DNA of 64,000 bases from Verrucomicrobiales bacterium (GCA_016795385.1 JAEUHI010000015.1:1-64000), one strand, 5' to 3'; shown: positions 1 to 9,158, counted from the first letter of the stretch. The notes: generated from the letters alone by a model not told the origin. Translations and numbers: made by a program.

Positions 1-1
1 C

Positions 2-301
2 GCGACGCCCTACGAGCGGCTGATGAAGAGTGGGAAGCTCAGCCCCGAGCAGCGCGGTGCTCTGCGGGAAGAGCACAACAGGCTCAACCCGCTGCATTTG
101 GCCGAGGCGATCGAGCGGGGCCTGAGGGAAGTCTTCGGCGAACAAGCGGTCGAAGAACTAGACCCTGCAGTCCTGAAGGCCGGGGAGCCCCCGGCGGCCT
201 CTCGTCCGGCAGCAGCGCCGGCTCCGGTCGCTACGCTCCCTGCGCCGACGCTGCTGCCGGACGAGAGCGGGCCCTCAAGCCTGTTTCGTCTGGTGTCATG
301 A
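2..301 (+). CDS. Transposase (integrase catalytic domain), C-terminal fragment
   Basis: The ORF is open from the window edge and ends at TGA 299-301, inside the inner copy of the IS terminal repeat. The visible residues begin ATPYERLMKSGKLSPEQ and continue with a helix containing LNPLHLAEAIERGL. This matches the tail after the rve (integrase core) domain of IS transposases, where a 'SPYERL...G.LSPE...L...LDP..L...I' pattern is common. The last 45 residues are a Pro/Ala-rich tail. The DDE residues lie upstream of the window, so activity cannot be judged. Confidence 0.6.
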   Translation, partial: ATPYERLMKSGKLSPEQRGALREEHNRLNPLHLAEAIERGLREVFGEQAVEELDPAVLKAGEPPAASRPAAAPAPVATLPAPTLLPDESGPSSLFRLVS

Positions 302-363
302 ATTATGGCGCAACGACCGAGACTAGGAAAAACGCTCCGGTGTCATTTTCTTATGGCGCAACA
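294..363 (+). repeat. Two direct copies of the IS terminal repeat
   Basis: Copy one is at 294-314 and copy two at 341-363, offset 47 bp. Both read TGTCAT, then 3 or 4 variable bases, then TTATGGCGCAAC. The second ends in CA and directly abuts host sequence, so 363 is taken as the IS tip. The transposase stop codon lies in the first copy. Confidence 0.65.
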
Positions 364-761
364 CGCTTGATCAGGCGCAGATTCCCGGGATACCGCAAAA
401 GCCAGCCTTGCTGCGCCTTGATCGCTCCGATGACGACGAGCATCAGCATCGCGAAACTCATCAGCGAGGTGAGAATGCTGATGACGGTGGCGATGAGGGC
501 CGAACCGAGGAGACCGCTGATCAGTCCGAGGGGAAACATCACGAGGAACAGCGTGATCATCATGTTGAGCGCTTCCTTGCCGTGGGCGTCGACGGCGGGG
601 CTGCTGTTCTTCTTCAAGGGCCAGACGATGATGGGGAAAAGGTGCGCGAGGAGGACGAAGGTCTTCTCGGCGTCGGCGGGCATGGAACCCTGGCCGAAGG
701 CCGGGGCGGCTTCGATGCGGATGGGGAGACGGTTGGAGGGATCGAGTTCGAGGGTGTTCAT
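351..761 (-). CDS. DUF4870 membrane protein with IS-derived C-terminus
   Basis: This small integral membrane protein (136 aa from ATG 761) resembles the DUF4870/Tic20-like family. It has an N-terminal hydrophobic stretch with HLFPIIVWPLKK, then two long hydrophobic segments around ITLFLVMFPLGLISGLL and FAMLMLVVIGAIKAQQGW. Homologues end close to the 'G...RYP..LR.I' segment seen here. Its last codons (V-A-P-stop) come from the IS end: the TAA at 351-353 is the reverse complement of TTA in TTATGGCGCAAC. The insertion therefore replaced only the extreme C-terminus. An in-frame ATG at 812 would add 17 residues unlike the family. Function is unknown. Confidence 0.7.
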   Translation of the reverse strand: MNTLELDPSNRLPIRIEAAPAFGQGSMPADAEKTFVLLAHLFPIIVWPLKKNSSPAVDAHGKEALNMMITLFLVMFPLGLISGLLGSALIATVISILTSLMSFAMLMLVVIGAIKAQQGWLLRYPGNLRLIKRVAP

Positions 762-895
762 GATGAGGATGGATTGAGTTGAAGTTCCGCTGTCGAAAGC
801 GTGATCCATCATGCCCCGCCTCTCCGATTTCCGCCATCGGACCTAGGTCCTAGGACTTTGGTCGCAGCCATTGCGGCGGTGCTCCGATCAGGAAC

Positions 896-2461
896 TCACG
901 GCTCGAAGACCACACCCGAACTCACCACGCCGTCGTTCGGCCGGAGACCGATCGTTTCGCCCGAGGAGACCGCCTTGCCACCGACGGTGCATTTGCGAAA
1001 AACGATGTCGGAGATCAACGGCCCGCCACCCTGTTCCTTCCGTTCCTTCACGATGGCATCGGGAACCTCGAAACGCACCGTGACGCGCGGGTCGTTCCAG
1101 TGCACTTCGTCGAAGGTGATGCGGCGGATCGATCCGAGGGGCGTGTCCTTCTGCCGGAGCACAAGGAGGACGATGGCGTGGGAACGGTCCTCGATCATGC
1201 GGCGCTCGCGGTCGCGCTCGTAGCGGTCGTCGTAGTGCTGCAGAAAATCCTCCATCCAGACGCGGCGGAAGGTGAAGTCCTCGTAAGCCGCGCCTTCAAA
1301 GGTGTCGAGGCGGATCCCATTGGCCCCGTTGAGAAGGTGGATGTCCTCGAATCGGAAACGACGCATAACGCGGCACTTCGACTCGCTCCCGACGCGGATG
1401 CCATTGGCCTTGTGCGCCCAGATGACGAGGTTGCGGTAGACGTGGTTTTCGGAGACCTCGCGGTCCTCGGCGGCCTTGGGAGTGATCCCGTCATCCTCGG
1501 TGAAAAGAAAGCTGTCACTGACCTCGACGTCGCAACACCCGACCACGTCGATGCCGTCGTGATTCGAGAGACGAACGTCGCTGAGCACCTTGATCCAGGC
1601 GATCGAGACGCGGTCGCAGCGCATCAGGTGGAGGTTCCACGAGTAGGAATCGCGCAGGGTCACGCCGCGGATGGCGATGTCCTTGGAATCGACGAGATAG
1701 AGGAGCCGTCCCGGCTGTTTTTTGATGCCTCGCTCCGCTTCGTAAGCCTTGCGGACGATGTAACCGTTCCCATCGATGGTTCCCGCTCCGGTGATCGCGA
1801 CGTGCTCGAGCTTCGATCCCGTGAGGAACGCGATGGCGGAGTCCCATCCGGGAATGGAACCCACTTGGGTGTGTTCGTCAGGGGCCTGGAGGAGCGCGCC
1901 GTCCTCGAGGTGGAGGCGCATGCGGGATTTCAGCCGGAGGCTGCCGCTGCGGTAATGCCCCGCCGGGAGGAGCAGGGTGCCGCCCTCGGGCAGATCGTCG
2001 ATTGCCTTTTGGAGGACGGCGGTGTTGTCACTCCTGCCATCGCCGACCGCCCCGAGGGTCGCGGCATTCACCGCATCGGCCGGAACCGGGTCGGTCGGCG
2101 GATCGAGGAAGAGAAAGAGTTTTTCCCGGTAATCGAGCTGCACGACGAGGGACATGGGCCGCGGCACGGTGAAGCGGACCGTCGCGCCTTCGACGGTGGC
2201 CTTCAGCCCATGGGCCGTCGGCTGGATGCGGGCCGAGGTGACGGGACCGTCCTTCGCCTCAACCAAAACCTCGACGGGCCCTGCGAAGTCGATGCGCGCG
2301 TAATGCACGTCCTTATAGGCGGTCACCGGTAACGCGACACCATCGATCTTTAGTACGAAGCGTTTGCTCGTGGCCTCCGCCGCGACGTTTTCATCGCCGT
2401 TCGAGAAGGGGTTGATGAAAATGACTGGGAAAAGAGCGAAGATCAATCGTTGCAGGAACAT
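896..2461 (-). CDS. Secreted GH28-like right-handed beta-helix enzyme
   Basis: This 521-aa exported protein begins at ATG 2461, which gives a clean signal peptide (MFLQRLIFALFPVIFINPF); longer starts add an unrelated leader. After about 125 residues of N-terminal domain comes the pectate-lyase/polygalacturonase opening 'AVGDGRSDNTAVLQKAIDDL'. Coils then follow, with NHDGID (about residue 297), EDDGI (about 320) and KANGIRVGS (about 350). These sit where GH28 enzymes carry NTD, DD and HG(I)S(I)GS; the catalytic-region His is replaced by Lys-Ala-Asn here. The likely role is hydrolysis of a polyuronide or related glycan outside the cytoplasm, substrate unknown. It is the last of three reverse genes. 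Confidence 0.75.
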   Translation of the reverse strand: MFLQRLIFALFPVIFINPFSNGDENVAAEATSKRFVLKIDGVALPVTAYKDVHYARIDFAGPVEVLVEAKDGPVTSARIQPTAHGLKATVEGATVRFTVPRPMSLVVQLDYREKLFLFLDPPTDPVPADAVNAATLGAVGDGRSDNTAVLQKAIDDLPEGGTLLLPAGHYRSGSLRLKSRMRLHLEDGALLQAPDEHTQVGSIPGWDSAIAFLTGSKLEHVAITGAGTIDGNGYIVRKAYEAERGIKKQPGRLLYLVDSKDIAIRGVTLRDSYSWNLHLMRCDRVSIAWIKVLSDVRLSNHDGIDVVGCCDVEVSDSFLFTEDDGITPKAAEDREVSENHVYRNLVIWAHKANGIRVGSESKCRVMRRFRFEDIHLLNGANGIRLDTFEGAAYEDFTFRRVWMEDFLQHYDDRYERDRERRMIEDRSHAIVLLVLRQKDTPLGSIRRITFDEVHWNDPRVTVRFEVPDAIVKERKEQGGGPLISDIVFRKCTVGGKAVSSGETIGLRPNDGVVSSGVVFEP

Positions 2462-2567
2462 GGCTCGGATGCACCAAGGGTAGTAGAGATGCGACCGCGA
2501 TCCTTCCACCAAAATCATTATCCTCAAACCTTTCCTGGCACGATCGTTGGAGTCGAATCAGGCGGCA

Positions 2568-2993
2568 TCACTGGTATTTTCGCCCCTGATACCGAATCCA
2601 ACCATGTGGAAGTAGAAAATCGGGATCATCATGCGTACGGTGAAGCAATCCACCTTCGGGGCTCCAGATGTATTCCCCGTAGATGAGGATCTTTTCCCCC
2701 ACCCGCAGTCGCCGCACCGGACTGGCGAGATCAATGTTATGCGCAATCAGAAGGGTTTGCCCGGTCGAGAGTTCGACAAGAAACTTTTGATGGCGGATGC
2801 CATCGTAGTCGGTAGGAAGGGACGCGCGAATGGTAGCCTTCACCCGGATGAAAAACTCGGTGCGTCCTTGGCTGAAAGCGCGAGCAAGCTTGCGATCACT
2901 CGCCGACGGAGCAGCCGATTGGACTGGCGACGATAAGAAGGAAAAGGCAACAAGGAAGCCGACGACACATACGGGGAGGGATTTGTGGCTCAT
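2568..2993 (-). CDS. DUF3465 family exported protein
   Basis: This 141-aa protein has an N-terminal signal peptide (MSHKSLPVCVVGFLVAFSFLSS). Its body matches the DUF3465 pattern: GIRHQKFLVELSTGQTLLIAHNID, then RLRVGEKILIYGEYIWSPEGG, then HRTHDDPD and a C-terminal GWIRYQGRKYQ. The family is a small OB-like fold of unknown function found in envelope or secreted proteins. ATG 2993 is preferred over an in-frame GTG at 3008 because it starts the signal peptide cleanly. It lies 28 bp downstream of the peptidase-like gene, so co-transcription is likely. Confidence 0.75.
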   Translation of the reverse strand: MSHKSLPVCVVGFLVAFSFLSSPVQSAAPSASDRKLARAFSQGRTEFFIRVKATIRASLPTDYDGIRHQKFLVELSTGQTLLIAHNIDLASPVRRLRVGEKILIYGEYIWSPEGGLLHRTHDDPDFLLPHGWIRYQGRKYQ

Positions 2994-3021
2994 AGAATGA
3001 CGGATCACTGGTGAACAACCC

Positions 3022-4446
3022 TCACCGCTCCCGAGACGTCCCGTTCATGGCCCGTTCGGTGGCGATGGTGCGTTTAACGTCTTCCGCCTCCCAATCGATC
3101 TCGACATCACCGGCAAGGAGATCACTGCGATCGCGGAACTGGAAGGTGAAGCCGAGCGGCCTCCAGAGCTCGAACAGATCCCGTTCGATGTCGATGTAGT
3201 GGCGGCCGCGGAGGAGGTGCAAGTCGCGCGCCTCGGGCTCGGGGACACCACTGAGGACGCACTCGAGATAACGACGGAAATGGACGCCGTCCGGATGATC
3301 GCGATGGAGGAAATAGTCGATGAGGATGAGCGATTCGTTGTATTGGAGAAAACTCATGACATCGCGCTTCTCCGCGTAGCTGTTCCACTCGACGATGTCG
3401 CGGTTCATCAGCTTTTCGATGCGGGCCACGTTCATGCGGCGGTCTTTCACGATGCGATCGCCGAGGAGCCGCTTGTTGACGTGGTGGCGCACGGCGACAT
3501 GCGTGTTGCTGAACTCGTAATAGGCCGGAGCGAACTGCGTCGCGGCCATGTATTCGGCAATGCCCTCGGAGACCCAGGCGGGCACGCCCAGATACATCAG
3601 GGCCGCGGTGGACTGGTGGGTCACCTCATGGACGATGACGTCGTATTTCTGGAGTTTCTCGGGCTTGTCGAATTCAAAGACCACGAGTTGGAGATCCGGT
3701 TCGACGAGGGCGTCCGCATTGATGTGGACGATGCCCGTGCGGCCATCCCAATAGCCGGCGCTGCCTTCGACGCCGTTGTATCCCTTGCTGTCCTCAATGA
3801 CGATCTTCCGTCGTTGCGAGAGATCACGCCCCCAGTTGACCGGCAAGGGCAAGGGCAGGGCATTGAGCGCTCCATCGACGGCTTCACAAATGAGGGTGAT
3901 GGATTCCAGAGAGGCCCGGTTGATGCCTGCATGATTGGTGATGTCGAAATGGGTGCTCTGCCATTCATCGCTGAGCTCGATCTGCCGGAGGGGCACCGTG
4001 TCCGCGTTGACACGCCATTGGCTGGGCCATCGGTGGGTCTTGAGCGGCACGGGATAGCCCGCCACCCCATCGGTCCCTTCCGTCTCGATCCATTGCTGGA
4101 TCTCCTCGCGATCCTTCACCGAGAGATTCCCCAGGGGCACTTCACCCACCCCTTGTGATTCCGGCACCCGGAACTGGGCCTTTTTCAGATCCGCGGAAAG
4201 GAGAATCGCGTTCATCTGGGATCCATCGGAAAAAGTCCACGTGCGGTTCACTTCGCCTTCATCCTGGACCGAGGGGGAGGTGAGTGAAAAGGAAAGCCCC
4301 TCCGCGAAATCGAGCCCCTTCCCACCGGTGACCTTGGCCACGGCGAGCGAAGCATAGGGCTTCACGGTTTTAAGGAGGGTTTCCCGATAATGGTAGGTGG
4401 CGTAGCCGATCGAGCCGAGAGCGAGGAGGATCGCGAAGCGTTTCAT
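3022..4446 (-). CDS. Membrane-anchored gluzincin-type metallopeptidase
   Basis: This 474-aa protein has an N-terminal hydrophobic segment (MKRFAILLALGSIGYATY). An SHD1-like region follows (RTWTFSDGSQMNAILLSAD...), a small domain common in PVC-bacterial exported proteins. The C-terminal half carries HEVTHQ (about residues 274-279) and, about 20 residues later, EGIAEY, the HExxH plus Glu zinc-binding arrangement of clan MA gluzincins. These residues are intact, so an active zinc peptidase is plausible, but the substrate is unknown. It is the first gene of a reverse three-gene set, has a short leader and is divergent from alaS. Confidence 0.75.
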   Translation of the reverse strand: MKRFAILLALGSIGYATYHYRETLLKTVKPYASLAVAKVTGGKGLDFAEGLSFSLTSPSVQDEGEVNRTWTFSDGSQMNAILLSADLKKAQFRVPESQGVGEVPLGNLSVKDREEIQQWIETEGTDGVAGYPVPLKTHRWPSQWRVNADTVPLRQIELSDEWQSTHFDITNHAGINRASLESITLICEAVDGALNALPLPLPVNWGRDLSQRRKIVIEDSKGYNGVEGSAGYWDGRTGIVHINADALVEPDLQLVVFEFDKPEKLQKYDVIVHEVTHQSTAALMYLGVPAWVSEGIAEYMAATQFAPAYYEFSNTHVAVRHHVNKRLLGDRIVKDRRMNVARIEKLMNRDIVEWNSYAEKRDVMSFLQYNESLILIDYFLHRDHPDGVHFRRYLECVLSGVPEPEARDLHLLRGRHYIDIERDLFELWRPLGFTFQFRDRSDLLAGDVEIDWEAEDVKRTIATERAMNGTSRER

Positions 4447-4460
4447 GCAAGGAGGAACTC

Positions 4461-4490
4461 AATATATTGTCGGAGTGAAAATTATGGCAA
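4461..4490 (-). promoter_or_regulatory. Predicted promoter of the peptidase-like gene
   Basis: On the reverse strand a -35-like TTGCCA (plus 4485-4490) lies 18 bp from a -10-like TATATT (plus 4461-4466). The expected start of transcription is only about 8 nt before ATG 4446. No Shine-Dalgarno sequence fits in that leader. The intergenic stretch is conspicuously AT-rich for this window and also contains TATAAT on the plus strand (4492-4497), which could serve alaS. Confidence 0.4.
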
Positions 4491-4631
4491 TTATAATTTC
4501 GCACTCTTTGTAGTTCGATATGGCACGATTGACCCGGGAGAAATCCGGGGTCCATGACGCCCGTTTCGCCCCCGCGTCGCCCGCCCCTTGCGACTTGCGC
4601 CCGGGCCGCTCCGGGCTACCGTCACCGCTCC

Positions 4632-7460
4632 ATGACCTCCCGCGACATCCGGCAATCCTTCCTCGATTTCTTCGCCGAAAAGAAACACGCCATCGTGCCC
4701 TCGGCCTCGTTGATGCCGACGTCGCCGAACCTGCTCTTCACGAACGCGGGGATGAACCAGTTCATTCCGTATTTCCTCGGCACCGAAGCCGCCCCCTACG
4801 ATCCGCCGCGCGCCGCCGACACGCAGAAATGCATCCGCGCCGGGGGCAAACACAACGACCTCGACGATGTCGGCTACGACACCTACCACCACACGCTCTT
4901 TGAGATGTTGGGGAACTGGTCCTTCGGCGACTACTTCAAGCAGGACGCGATCCACTGGGCGTGGGAACTGCTCACAGAGCGCTGGAAGCTCCCCGCGAAC
5001 CGTCTCTATGCGACCGTCTATGCCCCCTCCGAGGGCGACCCGTCGGAGTTCGATCAGGAAGCCTACGACCTCTGGGCCGCGATCTTCACCAAGGCCGGAC
5101 TCGATCCCGCGGTGCACATCGTCAATGGAAACCGCAAGGACAACTTCTGGATGATGGGCGAGACCGGACCCTGTGGTCCGTGTTCGGAAATCCACGTCGA
5201 TCTCACCCCTGACGGAGACACCAAAGGCAGCCTCGTCAACATGGGTGACGCCCGCTGCATCGAGATCTGGAACCTTGTTTTCATCCAGTTCAACGCGAAC
5301 GAGGACGGCACCTTCCGTCCCCTTCCCGCCTGTCACGTCGATACCGGGATGGGCTTCGAACGCGCCTGCGCCGTCATCCAGGGCACCAAGGGTCTCACCG
5401 ATTTCTCGCGGCTCGCCTCGAACTACGACACCGACGTCTTCACCCCGATCTTCGCCAAGCTTTCCGAGCTCACCGGCAAGACCTACACTTCGACCGTGCC
5501 CGAGGGCGGCCAGCGCCACAGTCTCAGCGAGCAGGAGCAGATCGACGTCGCTTTCCGCGTCATCGGCGACCACATCCGCACCGTCAGCTTCGCCATCGCC
5601 GACGGGATCGAGCCCGGCAACGGCGGGAGGAACTACGTCATCCGCAACATCCTCCGCCGCGCCGTGCGTTTCGGGCGGGTCCTTGGATTCGATGCAGAGA
5701 ATCCCTTTCTCCACCAGCTCGTGCCCGTCCTCGTGGCGGAATTTGGCGGCGTTTTCCCCGAACTCGCGGCGAGACAGGAAAAGATCACCGCCGTCCTCAA
5801 GGCTGAGGAAGAGCAATTCAACCGCACCCTCGACCGCGGCCTCAAGCTGTTTGATGAGGCCGCCGCAAAGGTCGGCACCGGCGGGACCTTCCCCGCCGCG
5901 ACCGTCGTGAAACTCTGGGAGACCTTCGGCTTCCCCACCGACCTCACCCAGCTCCTCCTGGACGAACGCCAGCTCGCCACCGATCCCACCGAGGTCGCGC
6001 GCCTCGTCGAAGCCCACAAGAGCACGGGCGCCGAAGGCCGGACCACCGCCGTAGTCGAGGCCGTGACGATCGAGACCGACGTGAAAACCGAGTTCCTCGG
6101 CTACGAGCAGGATGAGACCGAAGCCAACGTCGTCGAATGGATCGAAAACGGCTCCGGCACCTTCGCCATCGTCGATCGCAGCCCTTTCTACATCGAGAAA
6201 GGCGGCCAGCTCGGCGACACCGGCACCCTCGTCGCGATGGGCGAGAGCATCCCCGTCCTCGCCGCTCTCGGCGTCGGCGAGGCGACCGTGCTGCAAGTCG
6301 GCAAACTCCCTGACAAAGCCACCAACACCGTCACCCTCCGGGTCGAGACCTCGCGCCGCCGTGCCATCGAGGCGCACCACACCGCGACGCACCTTTTCCA
6401 CTGGGCGCTGCACCAGGTCGTCAGCCCGGACGCGACGCAGCAGGGCTCGCTCGTGGCGCCAGACCGCCTCCGCTTCGACTTCAACTCCGCCGCCGTCACT
6501 CCGGAACAACTCGCGAAGATCGAAGCCGAAGTGAACCAGTGCATCCGCTCGAACGATCCGGTCTCCATTTCAGAAGTGCCCCAGGCCGAAGTGAAAGGAC
6601 GTCCCGGCATCATGCAGTTCTTCGGCGACAAATACGGCGACAAGGTCCGCGTCGTGCAGGTCGGCGGCAAGGCCGGCGCTTTTGACGGCTACTCCATGGA
6701 ACTCTGCGGAGGCACTCACGTGAAATCGACGGGAGCGATCGGCTTCTTCAAGATCAAGAGCGAAGGCGCCGTGGCCGCGGGGATCCGCCGGGTCGAAGCC
6801 GTCTGCGGAGACGCCGCCAAGGCTGTCATTGCCGAGGAAGCCGCGCGCCTCGCCACCGAGTTCGCCGATGCCGTGCACAAACTTTCCGCCGCCAATGCGA
6901 AGCTGAAAGAACTCGGCAAATCCCATGTCGAGACCGACGATAGCGACACCCTTTCCGCCCTCATCGCGAAGGATCTCGCCGCCGGAGACCTCGCCGGAGC
7001 GAACGCCCACGTGAAACAGTTCGAAGCTCATCGCGACGCCGTCCGTGCGGCCGCGATCCAGGCTGAGAAAGCCGTGAAGAAAGCCTCGGCCGGAGCCGCC
7101 GCCGGCATCGCCTCGCAGTGGTATGAGGAGACGCTCGCGAGCCAGGTGGAAGGTTTCTGGGCCGGTCTCCTTCCCGGTGACTCTCCCGAGCTCCTCCAGG
7201 AAGCGATGAACACGGTGAAGGCCCGTCAGTATCCGGGCATCGTCGCGATGGCCGTGATCGACGAGGGCACCGTGCACCTCGGCGTCATCGTCCACCCTGA
7301 CAGTGCCGCCAAAGCGAAGGCCGGAGATCTCGTCCGCGACGCTCTCGCCGTGGCGGGCGGCAAAGGGGGCGGCCGTCCCGAGATGGCACGCGGCGCCGCG
7401 CCCGGAGGGGCGGCCGAGGCCGATGCGATCCTCGCCAAGGTGCGGGAACTCGTGGGATGA
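4632..7460 (+). CDS. alaS: Alanine--tRNA ligase
   Basis: This enzyme charges tRNA-Ala with alanine in the cytoplasm. The 942-aa product has the class II core at the N-terminus (IRQSFLDFFAEKKH; LLFTNAGMNQFIPYFLG; GETGPCGPCSEIH). The editing domain follows with the zinc ligands EAHHTATHLFHW and ELCGGTHVKSTG. A coiled linker and a C-terminal DHHA1-like domain with AGGKGGGRPEMARG complete it. The order is that of full-length AlaRS. ATG 4632 starts directly at the conserved N-terminus; an in-frame ATG at 4554 adds 26 unrelated Pro/Arg-rich residues. It is monocistronic and divergent from the peptidase-like gene. Confidence 0.98.
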   Translation: MTSRDIRQSFLDFFAEKKHAIVPSASLMPTSPNLLFTNAGMNQFIPYFLGTEAAPYDPPRAADTQKCIRAGGKHNDLDDVGYDTYHHTLFEMLGNWSFGDYFKQDAIHWAWELLTERWKLPANRLYATVYAPSEGDPSEFDQEAYDLWAAIFTKAGLDPAVHIVNGNRKDNFWMMGETGPCGPCSEIHVDLTPDGDTKGSLVNMGDARCIEIWNLVFIQFNANEDGTFRPLPACHVDTGMGFERACAVIQGTKGLTDFSRLASNYDTDVFTPIFAKLSELTGKTYTSTVPEGGQRHSLSEQEQIDVAFRVIGDHIRTVSFAIADGIEPGNGGRNYVIRNILRRAVRFGRVLGFDAENPFLHQLVPVLVAEFGGVFPELAARQEKITAVLKAEEEQFNRTLDRGLKLFDEAAAKVGTGGTFPAATVVKLWETFGFPTDLTQLLLDERQLATDPTEVARLVEAHKSTGAEGRTTAVVEAVTIETDVKTEFLGYEQDETEANVVEWIENGSGTFAIVDRSPFYIEKGGQLGDTGTLVAMGESIPVLAALGVGEATVLQVGKLPDKATNTVTLRVETSRRRAIEAHHTATHLFHWALHQVVSPDATQQGSLVAPDRLRFDFNSAAVTPEQLAKIEAEVNQCIRSNDPVSISEVPQAEVKGRPGIMQFFGDKYGDKVRVVQVGGKAGAFDGYSMELCGGTHVKSTGAIGFFKIKSEGAVAAGIRRVEAVCGDAAKAVIAEEAARLATEFADAVHKLSAANAKLKELGKSHVETDDSDTLSALIAKDLAAGDLAGANAHVKQFEAHRDAVRAAAIQAEKAVKKASAGAAAGIASQWYEETLASQVEGFWAGLLPGDSPELLQEAMNTVKARQYPGIVAMAVIDEGTVHLGVIVHPDSAAKAKAGDLVRDALAVAGGKGGGRPEMARGAAPGGAAEADAILAKVRELVG

Positions 7461-7534
7461 TGGCGGGCCGGACTTGATTGGGTGCGATTTGCCGTGCGGT
7501 TCCTCCGGGAATCCGCTACGATGAAGCACCTCCG

Positions 7535-8401
7535 ATGAAAGTTCCCGCCTCCGTCCTTCACCGGCACCCCTCCCCTCTCGTGGCCTGCCTCATTGCGACG
7601 ATCGGACTTTCCGTCTCCACCCTTTCCGCCCAGACCACCATCAAACCCCGCGGCGAGAGGTTGCCCCAGGCCCCGAAACTCCGAACCCTCACCGTCCGCG
7701 AATCCACCCTCACCTCCGCGGTGGCGAAGGCCTCGGCGGTGTATCGGAAAGAAGCAACCTCGTCCGCCTACCTGCTCGAATCGAGCGAGGGCGCGACAAC
7801 GCTGGTGTGGAAGATCGGAGAGAAGGAGCACCCCCTGCCCGAGGGCATGAAAGCCCCGGCGCGGGCATCGGAAAGGCGTGTGAAATTGATCCCCCACGAG
7901 GAGAAACTCTTCCTCAAGATCGACACACTCACCCGACCCGATCCCGATCAGGGAGGAAAGGAAGTGCGGTTTTCCGGCACCTACGAGGCAACCGTGCTCG
8001 AAGGGAGCTGGGCCGGGCATCAAGAGGGAGCGGCGCTGAAAGTGCGGCTCGCTCCGGGAGACCACGATCGCTACCTCGCCGATTTGAAAAAGGCCCATTT
8101 CGACGAGGCCACTCTCGCCCGGCACGCCGCCCACTACCGGGAGCAGCTCATCGGACTCCTCGAAGGCAAGCTCGCCGATCCGGGTGCCGCACCCGCATCG
8201 GAGCTGGAGATGGTGCGTGCCCTCGTGACGCTCGTCAAAGCCCATCCCGAGACCTTTGTCGTCATCGTAACGCCGGAATTCCAATCCGCCCCCGAGATCT
8301 TCACACTCGAAGGCGTCACGATGCGATCCACCACGGAGCGCCAATCGACGACCTTGCGTTTCGACGCAAAGCTCCCCGCCTTGGCTCCCGCGCGCCCCTG
8401 A
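7535..8401 (+). CDS. Exported protein of unknown function
   Basis: This 288-aa protein starts at ATG 7535 with an n-region, a hydrophobic core (VACLIATIGLSVSTLSAQ) and an Ala-Gln cleavage-like site. The remainder is hydrophilic and I do not recognise the family. It lies 74 bp after alaS on the same strand. A weak hairpin (8481-8499) followed by TTT lies about 80 bp after its stop codon. Confidence 0.6.
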   Translation: MKVPASVLHRHPSPLVACLIATIGLSVSTLSAQTTIKPRGERLPQAPKLRTLTVRESTLTSAVAKASAVYRKEATSSAYLLESSEGATTLVWKIGEKEHPLPEGMKAPARASERRVKLIPHEEKLFLKIDTLTRPDPDQGGKEVRFSGTYEATVLEGSWAGHQEGAALKVRLAPGDHDRYLADLKKAHFDEATLARHAAHYREQLIGLLEGKLADPGAAPASELEMVRALVTLVKAHPETFVVIVTPEFQSAPEIFTLEGVTMRSTTERQSTTLRFDAKLPALAPARP

Positions 8402-8580
8402 TCGTTGCCATTGAAAAAAATCGTCCGGCCGTGATCGATTTTGATGAACGCCGGTTCCGGTCGCGTGTCTAGCATGATCGCCGGGTATTGAACACCCGGT
8501 TTCACCAACGTCCCCTGCTATGGAAAGGGGGACCGCGGTGGACAACTCTGTATACCCCAATCGTATATCGATAGTAGAAG
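8402..8580. other. Intergenic stretch with one small hairpin
   Basis: These 179 bp contain no plausible gene. The only structure seen is CCGGGT (8481-8486) paired with ACCCGG (8494-8499), a 6-bp stem with a 7-nt loop followed by TTT. It could be a weak terminator for the upstream exported protein. Confidence 0.3.
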
Positions 8581-9141
8581 ATGACACTGAAAAACACCTG
8601 TTTGGCTGTCCTGTCATTGGCCCTCCTCTCCGTCCACGCGAACGCGAAGGAAGCCCCCGTTCTCAATACCAACATCACCGAGGCCGATATCGAAGCCGCC
8701 CAGAAAGCCTGGGGCGCCGCCTTGATCCAGATCTCGACCGACTACAAGGAAGGAGGTTTTGACAAGGCGAAGGCGACGGCGGATGCCGTCCTCGATGCCG
8801 CCTACGGCTACAACCTCGGCCCCGTCCTCTTCAAACCCACCCTCACCGTGGCGCCCCAGACGTTCCGCCCCACCAAAGAAGGCGCTCTCGCCTACTTCGT
8901 CGGTGGCAACAAGGATTTTCCGGATGATTCCGGTTTCGCCCTGAAAGGATGGACGAAATATGAATTCGAAAATTCCGCCATCCACATCACCGCCGACCTC
9001 GCCCTTACATTGGGCAAGGTTCGCATCACCAATGACAAGGGAGAAGTCACCGAAGTCGACAAGACCTGGGGCTTCAAGAAAGACGACGCGGGCAACCTGC
9101 GCATCGTCCTTCACCACTCCTCGCTTCCCTACAAGAAGTAA
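8581..9141 (+). CDS. Periplasmic SnoaL/NTF2-like protein
   Basis: This 186-aa protein has a signal peptide (MTLKNTCLAVLSLALLSVHANA) and a conserved body: ITEADIEAAQKAWGAALIQI, then YGYNLGPVLFKPT, then EGALAYFVGG, GFALKGWTKYEF and a C-terminal LRIVLHHSSLPY. The pattern is a widespread periplasmic NTF2-fold family, sometimes mislabelled in databases as phosphoribosyl-AMP cyclohydrolase, whose metal-binding cysteine motif I do not see here. A strong terminator follows 17 bp after the stop codon. The role is unknown, possibly binding of a small ligand. Confidence 0.7.
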   Translation: MTLKNTCLAVLSLALLSVHANAKEAPVLNTNITEADIEAAQKAWGAALIQISTDYKEGGFDKAKATADAVLDAAYGYNLGPVLFKPTLTVAPQTFRPTKEGALAYFVGGNKDFPDDSGFALKGWTKYEFENSAIHITADLALTLGKVRITNDKGEVTEVDKTWGFKKDDAGNLRIVLHHSSLPYKK

Positions 9142-9158
9142 GCATCGTTGATTCCAAG

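Larger units (their letters stand above)
1..363 (+). mobile_element. Right end of an insertion sequence (cut by window start)
   Basis: The first 363 bases read as the 3' part of an IS with a DDE integrase-type transposase. A truncated ORF at 2-301 is followed by two direct copies of a terminal motif (TGTCAT, 3-4 nt, TTATGGCGCAAC) at 294-314 and 341-362. The outer copy ends in CA at 362-363, as the tips of TG...CA elements do. Multiple internal copies of the tip are typical transposase-binding sites. The left end and any target duplication lie outside the window, so the family (IS481/IS1202-like integrases are candidates) is not settled. Confidence 0.65.

Noticed and set aside
4491..6509. 672-aa ORF opposite alaS
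   Set aside because: It mirrors the codon pattern of alaS, has no recognisable domain, and consists of Gly/Asp/Glu/Val-rich runs typical of antisense ORFs in GC-rich genes.
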